Shown: piece by piece, positions 33,501 to 44,200 of the stretch | Numbering within the stretch: position 1 is the first letter of the stretch | Layout: each line of letters starts with the position of its first letter | DNA from: Closterium sp. NIES-65 | Lineage: Eukaryota; Streptophyta; Zygnematophyceae; Desmidiales; Closteriaceae | Length of the DNA: 64,000 nucleotides | NCBI GenBank assembly: GCA_948144175.1 | Contig: CANXME010000875.1 | Span: 124,001 to 188,000, forward strand | Direction of reading: 5' to 3' | Position numbers and translations under genes: made by a program | The notes under the pieces: generated by a model | Seen by the model: only the letters and a program-made list of their open reading frames with translations | Databases searched by the model: none | What the model was told of the DNA's origin: nothing

Positions 33501-35131
33501 TGAGCCTGCATACTGTTTTCTTGCCCCTGCACTAGAGGAACTAGCTAGCATGGAGGAGGCATTAGCTAGACCAGATAGGGAGAAATGGCTGGCTTCTAGG
33601 GATGCTGAGTACCAGAGCCTGCTGGAGAATGGGACTTGGGAACTAGTGGTGTTCCATGAGGGAAAGAAAGCGGTACAATGCAAGTGGATGCTAAGGATCA
33701 AGACTGACGACAAAGGGTAGGTCACCATCTACAAGAGTAGGTTCGTGGCTAAGGGGTTTATGCAGAAGGAGAAGTGGGACTTCAATGAGATCTTTGGTCC
33801 CACTGCCAAACCCCCTACCCTTCGTATCTTGTTGGCAGATGCAGCCGTTAGCGGGAAGTTCATTATCCAGATGGACATATCAACAGCATTCCTCAACGGG
33901 ATTTTAGAGGAGGAGGTGTTCATGACGCAGCCACCTGGGTATGAGGATGGTACGGGCAGGGTGTGCAAGCTGAAAAAGTCCATCTACTGCTCGAAGCAGG
34001 CGCCACGCTGCTGGTACCAGAAGTTGGCAGCTGTTTTAGAGGAGATAGGATTCAGGACCAGCAGCTGTGATGAGAGCCTCTTTCTCAAGGGGGAGGGGGA
34101 GAAGCTGGTGTTGTTTCTGGTCTACGTGGACGACATTCTTCCCTTCAGCATCAGCATGAAGAAGATCCAGAAAGTGCAGCAGCAGCTGATGGAGAACTTC
34201 AAGTGCAAGAACCTTGGGGAGGTAAAGTACTACCTCGGGATGCACGTGGAGAGGGATCTTCATCACATGTGGTTGAAACTGCACCAGGAGAAGTTCATCA
34301 AGGAGCTTGGGGAGAAGTATGGGATTGAGAATGAGCGCAAGGTTGCAACTCCCCTGCCAGCAGAATTCAAGCTTATAAAGGCTGCAGAGGATGAAGGAGC
34401 AGCAGCAATTCCAATCCTTGGTGGACAGCCTCTTGTATGCAGCTGTTCACACGAGGCCTGACATCTCTTTCTCGGTCGGGCAGCTGGCTGGGGTGGTGCA
34501 GAATCCATCAGAGGAGCAGGTGGATGCAGCTGAGCGTGTGGTGAAGTATCTGAACTCTCACCCAAGCATTGGAGTTCAATGCTCCGCATCTGCACAGGTA
34601 AAGCAGAAAGGGGTTGAGGTGCTGAAAGAGAAGGGGGAGAGGCTTGGAGAAGGCAAGCTTTTCCTCACTTGCTTTACCGATGCTACGTGGGCCTCTCAGA
34701 AGGAGGATTCCTCATCTGTGGGATGATATATCTGCGTAGTTGGGGGAGGACCTGTTAGTTGGAGGTCCAAGAAGCAGACGGAGAGAGCACTCTCTTCCAT
34801 GGAGTCAGAGTACATGGCAATGTTCCATGGGGTGAAGGAGGTGATTTGGCTGAGGACGTTGTTAGAGGAGATTGGTCAGGAGCAAAAGGTTGCTACGCCG
34901 CTGTTTTGTGATAGCAAGGGAGCTCTTGGGATGGCCAGGAACGCTGTGCTTCATGGGCTCAATAAGCACATACGTATCAAGTGGCACTGGCTGCGTAAGG
35001 AGGTGAAGAGGGGGACAGTGAATCCGATCTACATCAAGACTCACCAGCAGCCAGCAGACTTTCTCACCAAGAGGCTTGCGGATGAGCCTCATTGGCGTTG
35101 TGTGCGCATGAGTGGAATGAGCATGAACTAG
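30565..35131 (+). pseudogene. A4 gag-pol pseudogene
   Basis: Collinear with A1 from ATG (30565) to the terminal TAG (35129-35131). Stops replace Trp near 31222 (gag), Gln near 32122, Trp near 33178 and Gln near 33718; each corresponds to a C-to-T or G-to-A change against A1. A 14-bp loss near 34398, between GG repeats, shifts the frame in the RT connection. Another change near 34724 breaks RNase H. The protease DTG is followed by Pro instead of Ala (near 31765). The integrase DDE block and YVDD remain readable. No functional polyprotein is possible. Confidence 0.93.
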
Positions 35132-35173
35132 CATGGAATGATGGAAATGCAGCCGGCAGGCAAAAGGGGAGTG

Positions 35174-36377
35174 TGTTGGATGCAAATTCACATTGCACGA
35201 CATCCTGCCGTCTATTTGTACGAGTATGTGTGTGCGAATGCATTTGCGTGTGAATGGTATGTTCGTGTGTTTGTTTTCTTTCGCAATTTTCGCTTGAAGC
35301 ATTTGCAGGTACTCGCATAATGTGCGCTTCGGCACAACATTGTACGTGCTATGAAACAGTACAAGCAGAAAGGACGAGCTTGCAAAGGAACCCAAGATGG
35401 AAGCTTTGCAGTTCGATCAAATTGATTGCGCAGATTCAGTTCTATCCAACTTGTAATTGTACTGTTTTGTTTGGTTAACTATAGTGTAGCAGGGCAGGCA
35501 CTATAGGGGTACAATTTAGGTGAAGGTTGGAAGTTGTTTGTCTGTATCTGCATGTTACAAGGCCAGGGGAAACCAGCGGGACCAGCACTTGGCTTGTTGG
35601 GCAATGACAAAACAGGTTCTGTTTTTAGAACCTGAATCTGGTTGTTGTTTTCCCAGGTTGGAAAAACAGAACCAGAGGTTGTTTACCAACCTACCACCTG
35701 CTGTTTTGTCCAGCCAGGTTGGTTCTGTTGCTTGGAATTATTTGGGATCATCCCTGGTTGTTCCCAGGTTGATTCCCAAGGTCCTTGCTAGTTATAACTA
35801 TTTATTCCTTCTCTGTTTGTACCTGAATATAGTGAATTTGATTCAAGCAAATTCCTCCCTTCCTGGAATTTCGTTTCTACGCGGTTCAACGGCGTAATGC
35901 TACCCGAGTCAACGCTAGTACGCTAGCACTCCAACACTAGGCAAAAGCTTTCCGAGCCATAACTTTGTAATGGCAGAAGTTTTCGCGAGGCAACTTGGTT
36001 CATTTTAAAGCTCTTGGAGCGAGCTTCGATATAGTAAATTCTCAGCTTAATCCGACGGTCTGCACGATACGATGCGCGACGTTCAAGGTACTCTTGCTGT
36101 TTTGACTAAGTCCCTCTTGATCCCTCTCTCTACAAACTCGGACCCGAGGATAGGGGCTGGTCTTGTACCAGGCACCCAAGGACCCTTGGAGGTGATCCCG
36201 AGGAGAGGTTTTAAGTTTGATAAAGTTTTAATAGCTTGAGTTTATTAGGCCCTTTTACCAACAGAACTGAAACCCGAACCGCCAAAGGACCTGCTGCACC
36301 ATGTGTGACTGAGTCAGTATGATGGTGCGAGCGGCTCTGTCCCTGATTATCTGCAGGCGAAGGCCCTTACACCAACA
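35174..36377 (+). repeat. 3' LTR of A4 with an internal B-derived insert
   Basis: Starts TGTTGGATGC. Near its end the sequence reaches AGGCCCTT (to about 36254), then CCAACA-like bases and ~95 bp of B reverse-transcriptase DNA. AGGCCCTTACACCAACA follows again at 36361-36377. The second AGGCCCTT completes the LTR. Confidence 0.8.
36264..36358 (-). mobile_element. Short family-B RT fragment inside the A4 3' LTR
   Basis: On the minus strand it matches the B RT stretch around HMVQQVL (compare 21965-22040 and 61005-61080). It contains ACCTGCTGCACCATGTGTGA and is flanked by duplicated AGGCCCTT. It looks like filler DNA captured during break repair rather than a normal insertion. Confidence 0.75.
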
Positions 36378-36750
36378 GGATGCTACCCGAGTCAACGCTA
36401 GTACACTAGTACTCCAACGCTAGGCAAACGCTGTCCGAGCCATAACTTCGTAATGGCAGAACTTTTCTCAAGGAAACTTGGTTCATTTTAAAGCTCTTGG
36501 AGCGAGCTTCGATATAGGAAATTCTCAGCTTAATCCGATCGACGGTTTGCACGATACTCTGAGCGACGTTCAAGGTACTCTTGCTGTTTTGACTAAGTCC
36601 CTCTTGATCCCTCTCTCTACAAACTCGGACCCGAGGATAGGGGCTGGTCTTGTACCAGGCACCCAAGGACCCTTGGAGGTGACCCCGAGGAGAGGTTTTG
36701 TGTGTGATAAAGTCTTAATAGCTTGAGTTTATTAGGCTCTTACACCAACA
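36378..36750 (+). repeat. Split A-family LTR, right part
   Basis: Resumes at GGATGCTACCCGAG, where the left part stopped, and ends CCAACA at 36750. ATACC at 36751-36755 duplicates 28695-28699. Confidence 0.85.
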
Positions 36751-36861
36751 ATACCAACCATATGGGTCAGTAACGCGATCAGTCTAAATACCAGTCATAT
36801 GAATAAGTACCGCACTTACTCTCGGTACCAACTATATGGGCAAGTAACGCGCTTTGTATTT
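36751..36861 (+). repeat. 37-bp satellite array, block 2c
   Basis: Three units between two A LTRs, beginning with the ATACC duplication. Confidence 0.85.
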
Positions 36862-37888
36862 TGTTGGCGCTTATAAACTCAAGTTATTAAGATCTAATCA
36901 AACTTAATACCTCTCCTCAGGGTCACCTCCAAGGGTCCTTAGGTACAAAACCAGCCCCTATCCTTGGGTCCGAGTTTGTAGAGAGAGGGATAAAAAATGA
37001 CATAGCCAGAAAAACGACAATACCTTGTGCGTTGCGCAGCGTGCCGTACAGACCATCGATCCGATTAAGCTGATAATTTGCTATATCGAAGCTCACTCTA
37101 AGGGCTTTCAAATGAACTAAGTTGCCTTGCGAAAAGCTCTGCCATTACGGAGTTATGGCTCGGAAAACGTTTACCTAACGTTATAGTGCCAGCGTACTAC
37201 CGTTGACTCGGGTAACATTCCGCTTACGAATGGCATATAAACAAAATTTCAGCTAGGAAGGAATTCGCTTGAATCAAATTGACAATATCCAGGTACAAAC
37301 AAAGAATGAACAAATAGCTCTAGCTAGCAAGGACCTTGGGAATCAACCTGGGAACAACTAGGGATGATCCGAAATGATTCCAAGCAACAAAACCAACCCG
37401 CCTGAACAAAACAGCAGGTGGTAGGTTGGTAAACAATCTCTGGTTATGTTTTTCTAACCTGGGAAATCAACAACCAGGTTCAGGTCCTAAAAACAGAACC
37501 TGTTTTGTGTTTGCCCAACCAGCCAAATGCTGGTTCCGCTGGTTTCCCCTGGCCCCTTAGCATGCAGGTCTGTATCCAACCTTCACCTAAACTTTATTCC
37601 TGTAGTGCCTGCCCTGGTACACTATAGTTAACCAAACAAAACAGTACAATTTAGAGTTGGATAGAACTGAATCTGCGCAATCAATTCCACCGAACCGCAA
37701 AGCTTCCATCTTGGGTTCCTTTGCGAGCTCGTCCTTTTTGCTTGCACTGTTCATAGCGCGAACAATATTGCGCCGAAGCGCATAATGCGCGACTACCTGC
37801 AAATGCATCAAGAGATAATTGCGAAAGCAAACAAACACACGAACGTTCCATTCACACCCTAATGCATTCGTACACACATATTTGTACA
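36862..37888 (-). repeat. Inverted A-family LTR, truncated at its start
   Basis: The reverse complement of an A LTR, beginning TGTTGGCGCTTATAA (the LTR's last bases). It runs to within ~65 bp of the LTR start, where it passes into satellite near 37888. No internal A sequence adjoins it. It is more diverged than the other A LTRs here. Confidence 0.88.
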
Positions 37889-38916
37889 GTTTTCTTATGA
37901 ATTTACTTTTTGTACCAACCCTATGTGTAAGTGACACTTTTTTTTTTTAGCCAACCATATGAGCAAGTAATACACTTAGTCTTGGTATTAACCATGTGAA
38001 TTAGTGACGAGCTTTATTTTAATACCAGTCATATGTGTAAGTAACGTACTTATTTTTTGTACCAACCATATGGCTAAGTAGCACTTACTCTTGGTACCAA
38101 AAATATAGGTCAATAACGCGCTTACTCTTGGTACCAACCAATATGGACAAGTAACGCGCTAGGTCTTAATACTAGTCATATGGGTAAGTAACGCACCTAA
38201 TTTGGTACCAACCATATGAGTAACGCTCTTAATTTTGGTACCGTCCATATGGGTGAGTAACGCGCTTAGTCTTAATAGCAATCGTACAGGTAAATATCGC
38301 ACTTTATTTTGGTACCAACCATATGAATATGTAACGCACTTCATTTTGGTACAAACCATATGGATGGGTAACGCGCCCAGTCTTAATAGCAATCATACAA
38401 GTAAGAAACCCACTTACTTTTTGTACCAACCATATGCGTAAATAATGCTAAAATTCTTGGTAACAACCATGTGGGTAAGTAACGCGCTTAGTCTATACGT
38501 AAAAATGTGCTTACTATTGGTACCAACCATATGGATAACTAACGCACTTACTGTTGGTACTAACCATATGAATAACTAACGCGCATACTCAAAATACCAA
38601 TCATTTGGGTAAGTAAGAAACTTTCTTTTGGTACCAACCATATGACTAAGTGATGCTCAAACTATTTGTACCGACCATATGGGTGAGTAACGCACTTTCT
38701 TTTGGTACCAACAATATAGATACGTAACGCACCTACTCTTGGTACCAACCATATGGAAGAGTAATGCGCTTAGTCTCAAAGCCAATCATATGGGTAATTA
38801 ATGCACTTATTTCTGGTACCAACCATATGAGAAAGTAACGCACTTACTTTTGGTACCAACCATATGGAGTAACGCACTACTCATACTACCAACCACTTGG
38901 ATAAGTAACGCACTTA
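37889..38916 (+). repeat. 37-bp satellite array, block 2d
   Basis: About 27 units, some of a variant with TTAGTCTTAATACCAATCAT instead of TTACTCTTGGTACCAACCAT. It ends ACTTA, the B2 target. Confidence 0.92.
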
Positions 38917-39050
38917 TGTCAGAACATTATAGCTTACTCATTTATGTAGGCTATAGTGGGGTATCCCATAGGGGGTACAACCTAGTTAGGGTTTCCTATT
39001 TGTACTCACTTCGTTCATAGTTCACTCATTCTCTCGTTCACTTCTTCTCA
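38917..39050 (+). repeat. 5' LTR of B2 (134 bp)
   Basis: TGTCAGAACATTATAGC...TTCTTCTCA. It is very short for a 7.5-kb element. The PBS follows with no spacer. Confidence 0.93.
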
Positions 39051-39062
39051 TGGAATCAGAGC
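39051..39062 (+). promoter_or_regulatory. Primer-binding site of B2
   Basis: TGGAATCAGAGC directly follows the LTR; one base differs from the canonical initiator-Met tRNA match. B3 has the identical variant. Confidence 0.87.
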
Positions 39063-40109
39063 AGGTTCCCCTGTGGGAACTGTGCTTCGGGCCCACCACC
39101 TAGAACTTTTTTTTTCTGCCCTGGCGCCCGCCCTAGCGCCCGCCCTAGCGCCCGCCCTAGCGCCCGCCCCCCTTCGAGCCGCCCGTTAGCGCCGCCCGTG
39201 CGGCTGCCAGTAGCGCCGCCCGTGCGGCCGCCCGTTAGCGCCGCCCGTGCGGCCGCCCGTAGCGCCGCCCGTGAGCCGCCGCCCGTAGCGCCGCCCGTGA
39301 GCCGCCGCCCGTCGCGCCACCCTTTAGCGCCGCCCGTGCGTCGCCGCCCGTGAGCGCCGCCCGTGACGCAGCCGCCCGTGAACCGCCGCCCGTGACGCCG
39401 CTACCCGTGACGCCGCCGCCCGTCACGTAGCCCCCCCCGCCCCCGTGACGCCGCCGCCCGTCCCGCCGCCCGCCCGTCACGCCGCCCGCCTGTGGGCCGG
39501 CGCTGCCCGCGAACCGCCCACCCGTGGGCCTTCAGCCCACCCGTGAGCTGCCGACGCCGCCCGTGAGCAGCCAACGCCGCCGACGCCGCCCATGAGCCGC
39601 CGACGCCGCCGACGCCGCCCGTGAGCCGCCGACGCCACCGACGCCGCCCGTGAGCCGCCGACGCCGCTGCCGCTGCCGTCGCCCGTGAGCCGCCGACGCG
39701 GCCGCCGCCGCCCGTGAGCCGTCCTGGCCGCCCGTGAGCTCCCCGCGCGCCGTCCCAGCCGCCCGTGAGTCGCCCAGCCGCCCGTGAGCTCCCCACGCGC
39801 CGTCCCAGCCGCCCGTGAGCCGCCACCGAGCCGCCCCAGCCGCCCGTGCCGCCGCCCGAGCCGCCTGAGCCGCCCGAGCCGCCCGGACCGCCTGCGCCGC
39901 CCTAGCCACCCGAGCCGCCCGAGCCGCCCGAGCTGCCCGAGCCGCCCGCGCCGCCCGAGCCGCCCGAGCCGCCCGAGCCGCCCGAGCTGCCCGAGCCGCC
40001 AGAGGAGCTGCACTCCTGCTCCTGTCGGGCTACTGCTGCTCCTGGGCTGTGTACCTGCGCTGCTGACCTACCCGACTCTTCCTGCCCGGTGAGACTGTCA
40101 GCTGCTGTC
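39063..40109 (+). repeat. GC-rich tandem-repeat leader of B2
   Basis: The 1,047-bp stretch between PBS and gag ATG is almost entirely GC-rich short repeats. CGCCCTAGCGCC units lie at about 39120-39170 and GCCGCCCGTGAGC units to about 39800. CCGAGCCGCC units follow to about 40005, then a unique ~100-bp tail before the ATG. A structured RNA leader (packaging, translation) is possible but is inference. Confidence 0.85.
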
Positions 40110-41174
40110 ATGGCCACCCCCAATGTTCTAGCTTTTGAAGCTGAGGGTAGAGCCATTGACTTTGCAGTCTGGATTGAGGACCTGCAGCTGTACTTACTGT
40201 GTGATGCGGTCGATGAGGTCTCTCTCTTTGACTTTGTCTCTGGCGCTGTCCCTGCCCCTCCTCCTGATGCTGATTCCGCCGTTCGCTCCAAGTGGGCGAC
40301 CCGCGATGCTGCTGCACGTCTTGCTGTGCGTCGCCACCTCCCTTCCTCCGAGCGTGCCCACTTTAGTCAGTGCAAGACCGCTCAGGCCTTGTACGACGCT
40401 GTAGTTGCACGCTACTCCTCCCCTTCCTCCGCTACGCTGAGCCGCCTCATGCTACCTTTTCTCTTCCCTGACCTCGCTGCCTTTCCCACTGTCGCTGACC
40501 TCATTACCCACCTCCGCGCTAGTGACGCTCGCTACCGCGCTGCCCTTCCTGCTGAGTTCCGCGCCGCCAACCCTCCTCCCATGTACATCACTCTCTACTT
40601 TCTTGTCACCCGTCTCCCTGAGTCCCTTCGTGTCGTTAGGGACCAGTTTCTCTCTGTCTGTCCCACCACCCTCACTGTCGACCTCCTTGAGGAGTCCCTG
40701 CTAGCGGCTGAGAAGAGCATCGTCGCTGTAGGGGCCTCTCGGGGTGACCCTCGCACCCCCATCTTTGAGGGGTGTTCTCCTTCCCCCCTGCTGCCCTCTG
40801 TCGCCTCTGCCGCTGCGGCCGACCTCTCTGGTTTTGAGTCGGTCGGTGCGGCGTCTGCCCCCAGCGGTAGACGCCGCTCTGGCAAGGGCAAGGGGGGCAA
40901 GGGAGCGGGTGGAGCTAGAGGAGGCAGTGGCGGAGGAGGTGGGGGTGGCGGGGGGAGTGGGGGTGGCGGTGGAGGTGGTGGCGGGAGTGGAGGTACTGGT
41001 GGAGGCGGTGGAGGCGGAGGTGGCGGCGGAGGCGGTAGCGGAGGAGGCGGGGGCGAGGGTACCAGTGGGGGCGGTGGCGGTGGAGACGGGGGCGGTGGTG
41101 GAGGCGGGAGTGGCGGTGGCGGCGGGGGTCGGAGTGGCTCGTCCCAGCGGAGCGGCTCTGGGGGTGGTCAGCGC

Positions 41175-41209
<35 letters not shown>

Positions 41210-44200
41210 GCGCTCTCGCACCGTCCCCGCCCCTCAGCAGCTCCGTGAGTGGTACTTGCAGCGTCAGCGTGGTGGTGCGTTTGGTCCCTGCCCCTACGTT
41301 CTTCGCACCGGCGACCGTGCGGGGGAGAGGTGTGGAGGCACCCACGCAGCCCGCCGCTGCTTTGGCCGCCTGATCGACGCCTGGCGTCAGCAGTTTCCGG
41401 AGGCCGCTGAGATCCCCCGCTGGGGGGAGCTGTCTAGGGCTGGTGTAGCCATTTATGATCTTGACTTTGATGCTATTCTTTCTGCTATGTATGTTGTGAC
41501 TGGTAGTGATGAGGATGACTGTTACCGGTGTTTCCCGCCCGACCCGGGCATTGGTACTGCTGCGTCAGGTACTAGTGAGGCTGCTGCTCTAGGTGCCAGT
41601 GCGTCTGTGCTCTCAGGTACTGGTGAGTCTGCCCTCTCAGGTACTGTGTCGGCTTCGGCCTCTCACACCTTCACACTTGACTCTGGAGCGTCTCGCTCCT
41701 TCTTTCGGGACCGCACTACTCTCACGCCGCTGAGTCGGCCGGTTGCGGTGTCCCAAGCTGACCCCTCTGGGGGGCCTGTCCTGTCTTGCTTCTCCACGGT
41801 ACTTCCGTGTCCGGCGGCCCCCTCTGGCACCCTGTCTGGTCTCTACCTCCCCTCGTTCTCGACGAACCTGGTGAGTGGTGCTGACCTACAGGATGCGGGT
41901 GTCCACCAGTTCACTCCTGCTCGTCAGCGGGTGACCCACTGCACGGAGGCTAGCACGGGACGTCACCTGGCTACGTTTACACGTCGGCCAGGGTCGAGCC
42001 TGTACACCCTGACCACAGCTTCTCCTCAAGGTACTGAGTCTAGTAGGGTCCCTTCGTCTGGTCAGGTGTTTGCCGCAGCGTCCAGGTCTGGTCCTGAGTC
42101 TTCCCCCTGTTCGTGTCGTCGTCTGTCTCACGAGACCCTCCTCTGGCACCACCGCCTTGGCCACCCCTCTCTGCTTCGGCTCAGAGGCATGGCCTCCCGT
42201 CTTCTTGTGTCTGGTCTCCCCCGGTCTCTACCTCCCCTTCCTCAGGGCCCTGGCCCTGCCTGTGTCCCCTGTGTCGAGGGGCGCCAGCGTGCTGCCCCTC
42301 ACTCCTCCCAGTTTCCTCCGACAGAGGCCCCGCTGCAGACGCTTCACATGGACGTGTGGGGCCCAGCCCGCGTCCGTGGACAGGGTCAGGAGCGCTACTT
42401 CCTGCTCGTTGTTGACGACTACTCGCGCTACACCACAGTCTTCCCCTTGCGCAGCAAGGGTGAGGTTACTGAGGTGCTGATCGACTGGATCCGCGCAGCT
42501 CGTCTTCAGCTCAGGCAGAGCTTTGGCTCCGACTTTCCTGTGTTGCGTCTGCACTCTGACAGAGGCGGAGAGTTCTCCTCTGGCCTTCTACGTGCCTACT
42601 GTCGGGCGCGAGGCATCCGCCAGTCCTTCACGCTTCCGGACTCCCCACAGCAAAATGGGATTGCTGAGCGCCGCATTGGCATGGTCATGGACGTCGCCCG
42701 TACGTCCATGATGCATGCGGCTGCCCCCCATTTTCTGTGGCCGTTTGCGGTCAGGTACGCAGCGCATCAGATCAACCTCCACCCCAGGGTCTCCGGGCCG
42801 GAGACCTCCCCAGCCCTGCTGTGGACGGGGAAGGTTGGCGATGCGTCGGCGTTCCGGGTCTGGGGATCTCGGGCGTTTGTCCGCGACTTGTCTGCGGACA
42901 AGTTGTCCCCTCGCGCTGCTCCCTGCGTCTTCCTGGGGTTCCCCCCCGACGCCCCTGGGTGGCAGTTCTACCACCCCACCTCTCGACGTGTTCTGTCCTC
43001 CCAGGACGTCACGTTCGACGAGTCGGTGCCCTACTACCGCCTCTTCCCCTACCGCACTCCGTCCCTCCCCCCACCCCCGCTCTTCTTGGTACCAGGTCCC
43101 CCCCCGGTAGTCCCCCTCCCCCCTCAGGGTCCTGCCCCTTCAGGTGTGTCCCAGGTAGACGCGGTCGAGCCTGTCGAGGTCACTGGTGACTCTGGTGCTA
43201 TTGCGGGAGCTGAGCCTGGGGGTACGGGGTCTGGGGGTGCTGAACCTGGGGGTGCGGAGTCTGGGGGTGCTGAGCCTGGGGGTGCGGAGTCTGCGGGTGC
43301 TGAGCCTGGGGGTGCGGAGTCTGGGGGTGCTGAGTCTGGGGGTGCTGAGCCTGGGGGTGCTGAGCCTGGGGGTGCTGAGCCTGGAGGTGCTGAGCCTGGG
43401 GGTGCCGAGCCTGGGGGTGCTGTGCCTGGAGGTGCCGAGCCTAGGGGTGCTGAGCCTGGGGGTGCTTCGTCTCGCCGGGAGCCACTCTCCTCACAGGAGC
43501 TGCGTGAGTGGTTTGCCAGGCACTGGAGGCGTGCTGCTGGTGCTGGTGGTTCTTCAGCTGCAGAGGGCACTGCTGCCGCGCGTCCCGGCGGTGCTCGTCC
43601 TGTGGGTGCTGGAGCTGCTGGGTCTGCGAGCTCTCCTGGAGCTGGTGCTGCTGAGGGTGTTGGCGCTGAGCCTACTGCTGGCGGTCCGACTGACAGTGCT
43701 CCTGGTGCTGCTGCTGGAGGTTCTGGAGCTTCTGGTGGTGCTGCTGGAGGTGCTACTGGAGTGGGTGCTCCTGCCGAGGGTGCTGGTGCTGTTCCTGCTG
43801 TTTCTGGCGTCACCGCGCGGCCCCGACCGTACTTCGTTCCGCTCCTGCAGCAGGTTCTTGGTCTTCCACTTTCTCCTCCTCCCTTAGAGGGTCCGCAGCC
43901 TGTCCGGTCACAGCCACAGCTACAGCCTGCCTCCCCTTTGCCTGCTCCTTCTCCCTACGCTGGTCCGACTGGAGGTCTTACTGAGCGTCGTGAGCCTGCG
44001 TCTCGTCCTGCGTCGCCTGTTCGTACTGAGCGCGCTAGTGGTCGCGGGTCGCGTCAGCGTCCTCCTCCTGTCCCTGGCACGCACCGGATGTCACTGCGTC
44101 CGTCCACTGCTCCTCTGCGTGCCCCTTTGCCTTCTCCTCCTGCTTCCTCTCTTCCTGCTCTTGCCGACCCGGAGTCGGACTCTCTTCGTGCTGCCAGTCC

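Larger units (their letters stand above)
29423..36377 (+). mobile_element. Family-A copia element A4, nested in an older A LTR
   Basis: Parts are a 5' LTR (29423-30518), a PBS with one change (30522-30533), a gag-pol pseudogene (30565-35131) and a 3' LTR (35174-36377) whose end holds a small family-B insert. Both flanks are the two halves of one older A LTR. No exact 5-bp TSD is legible because the left edge (GGGAC before TGTCTTGG) and right edge (GGATG) are altered. It uses the TGTTGGATGC variant of the LTR start. Confidence 0.88.

Noticed and set aside
38159..38441. Repeating peptides such as YGWYQ and HMVGTK on both strands of the satellite
   Set aside because: Direct product of translating a 37-bp repeat; frames rotate every unit and stop at variants.
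43124..43813. Long Pro/Ala-rich antisense open frame opposite the B2 spacer
   Set aside because: It mirrors the GGAEP and Gly-rich repeats on the plus strand; the repeat period keeps several frames open. No motif supports a gene.
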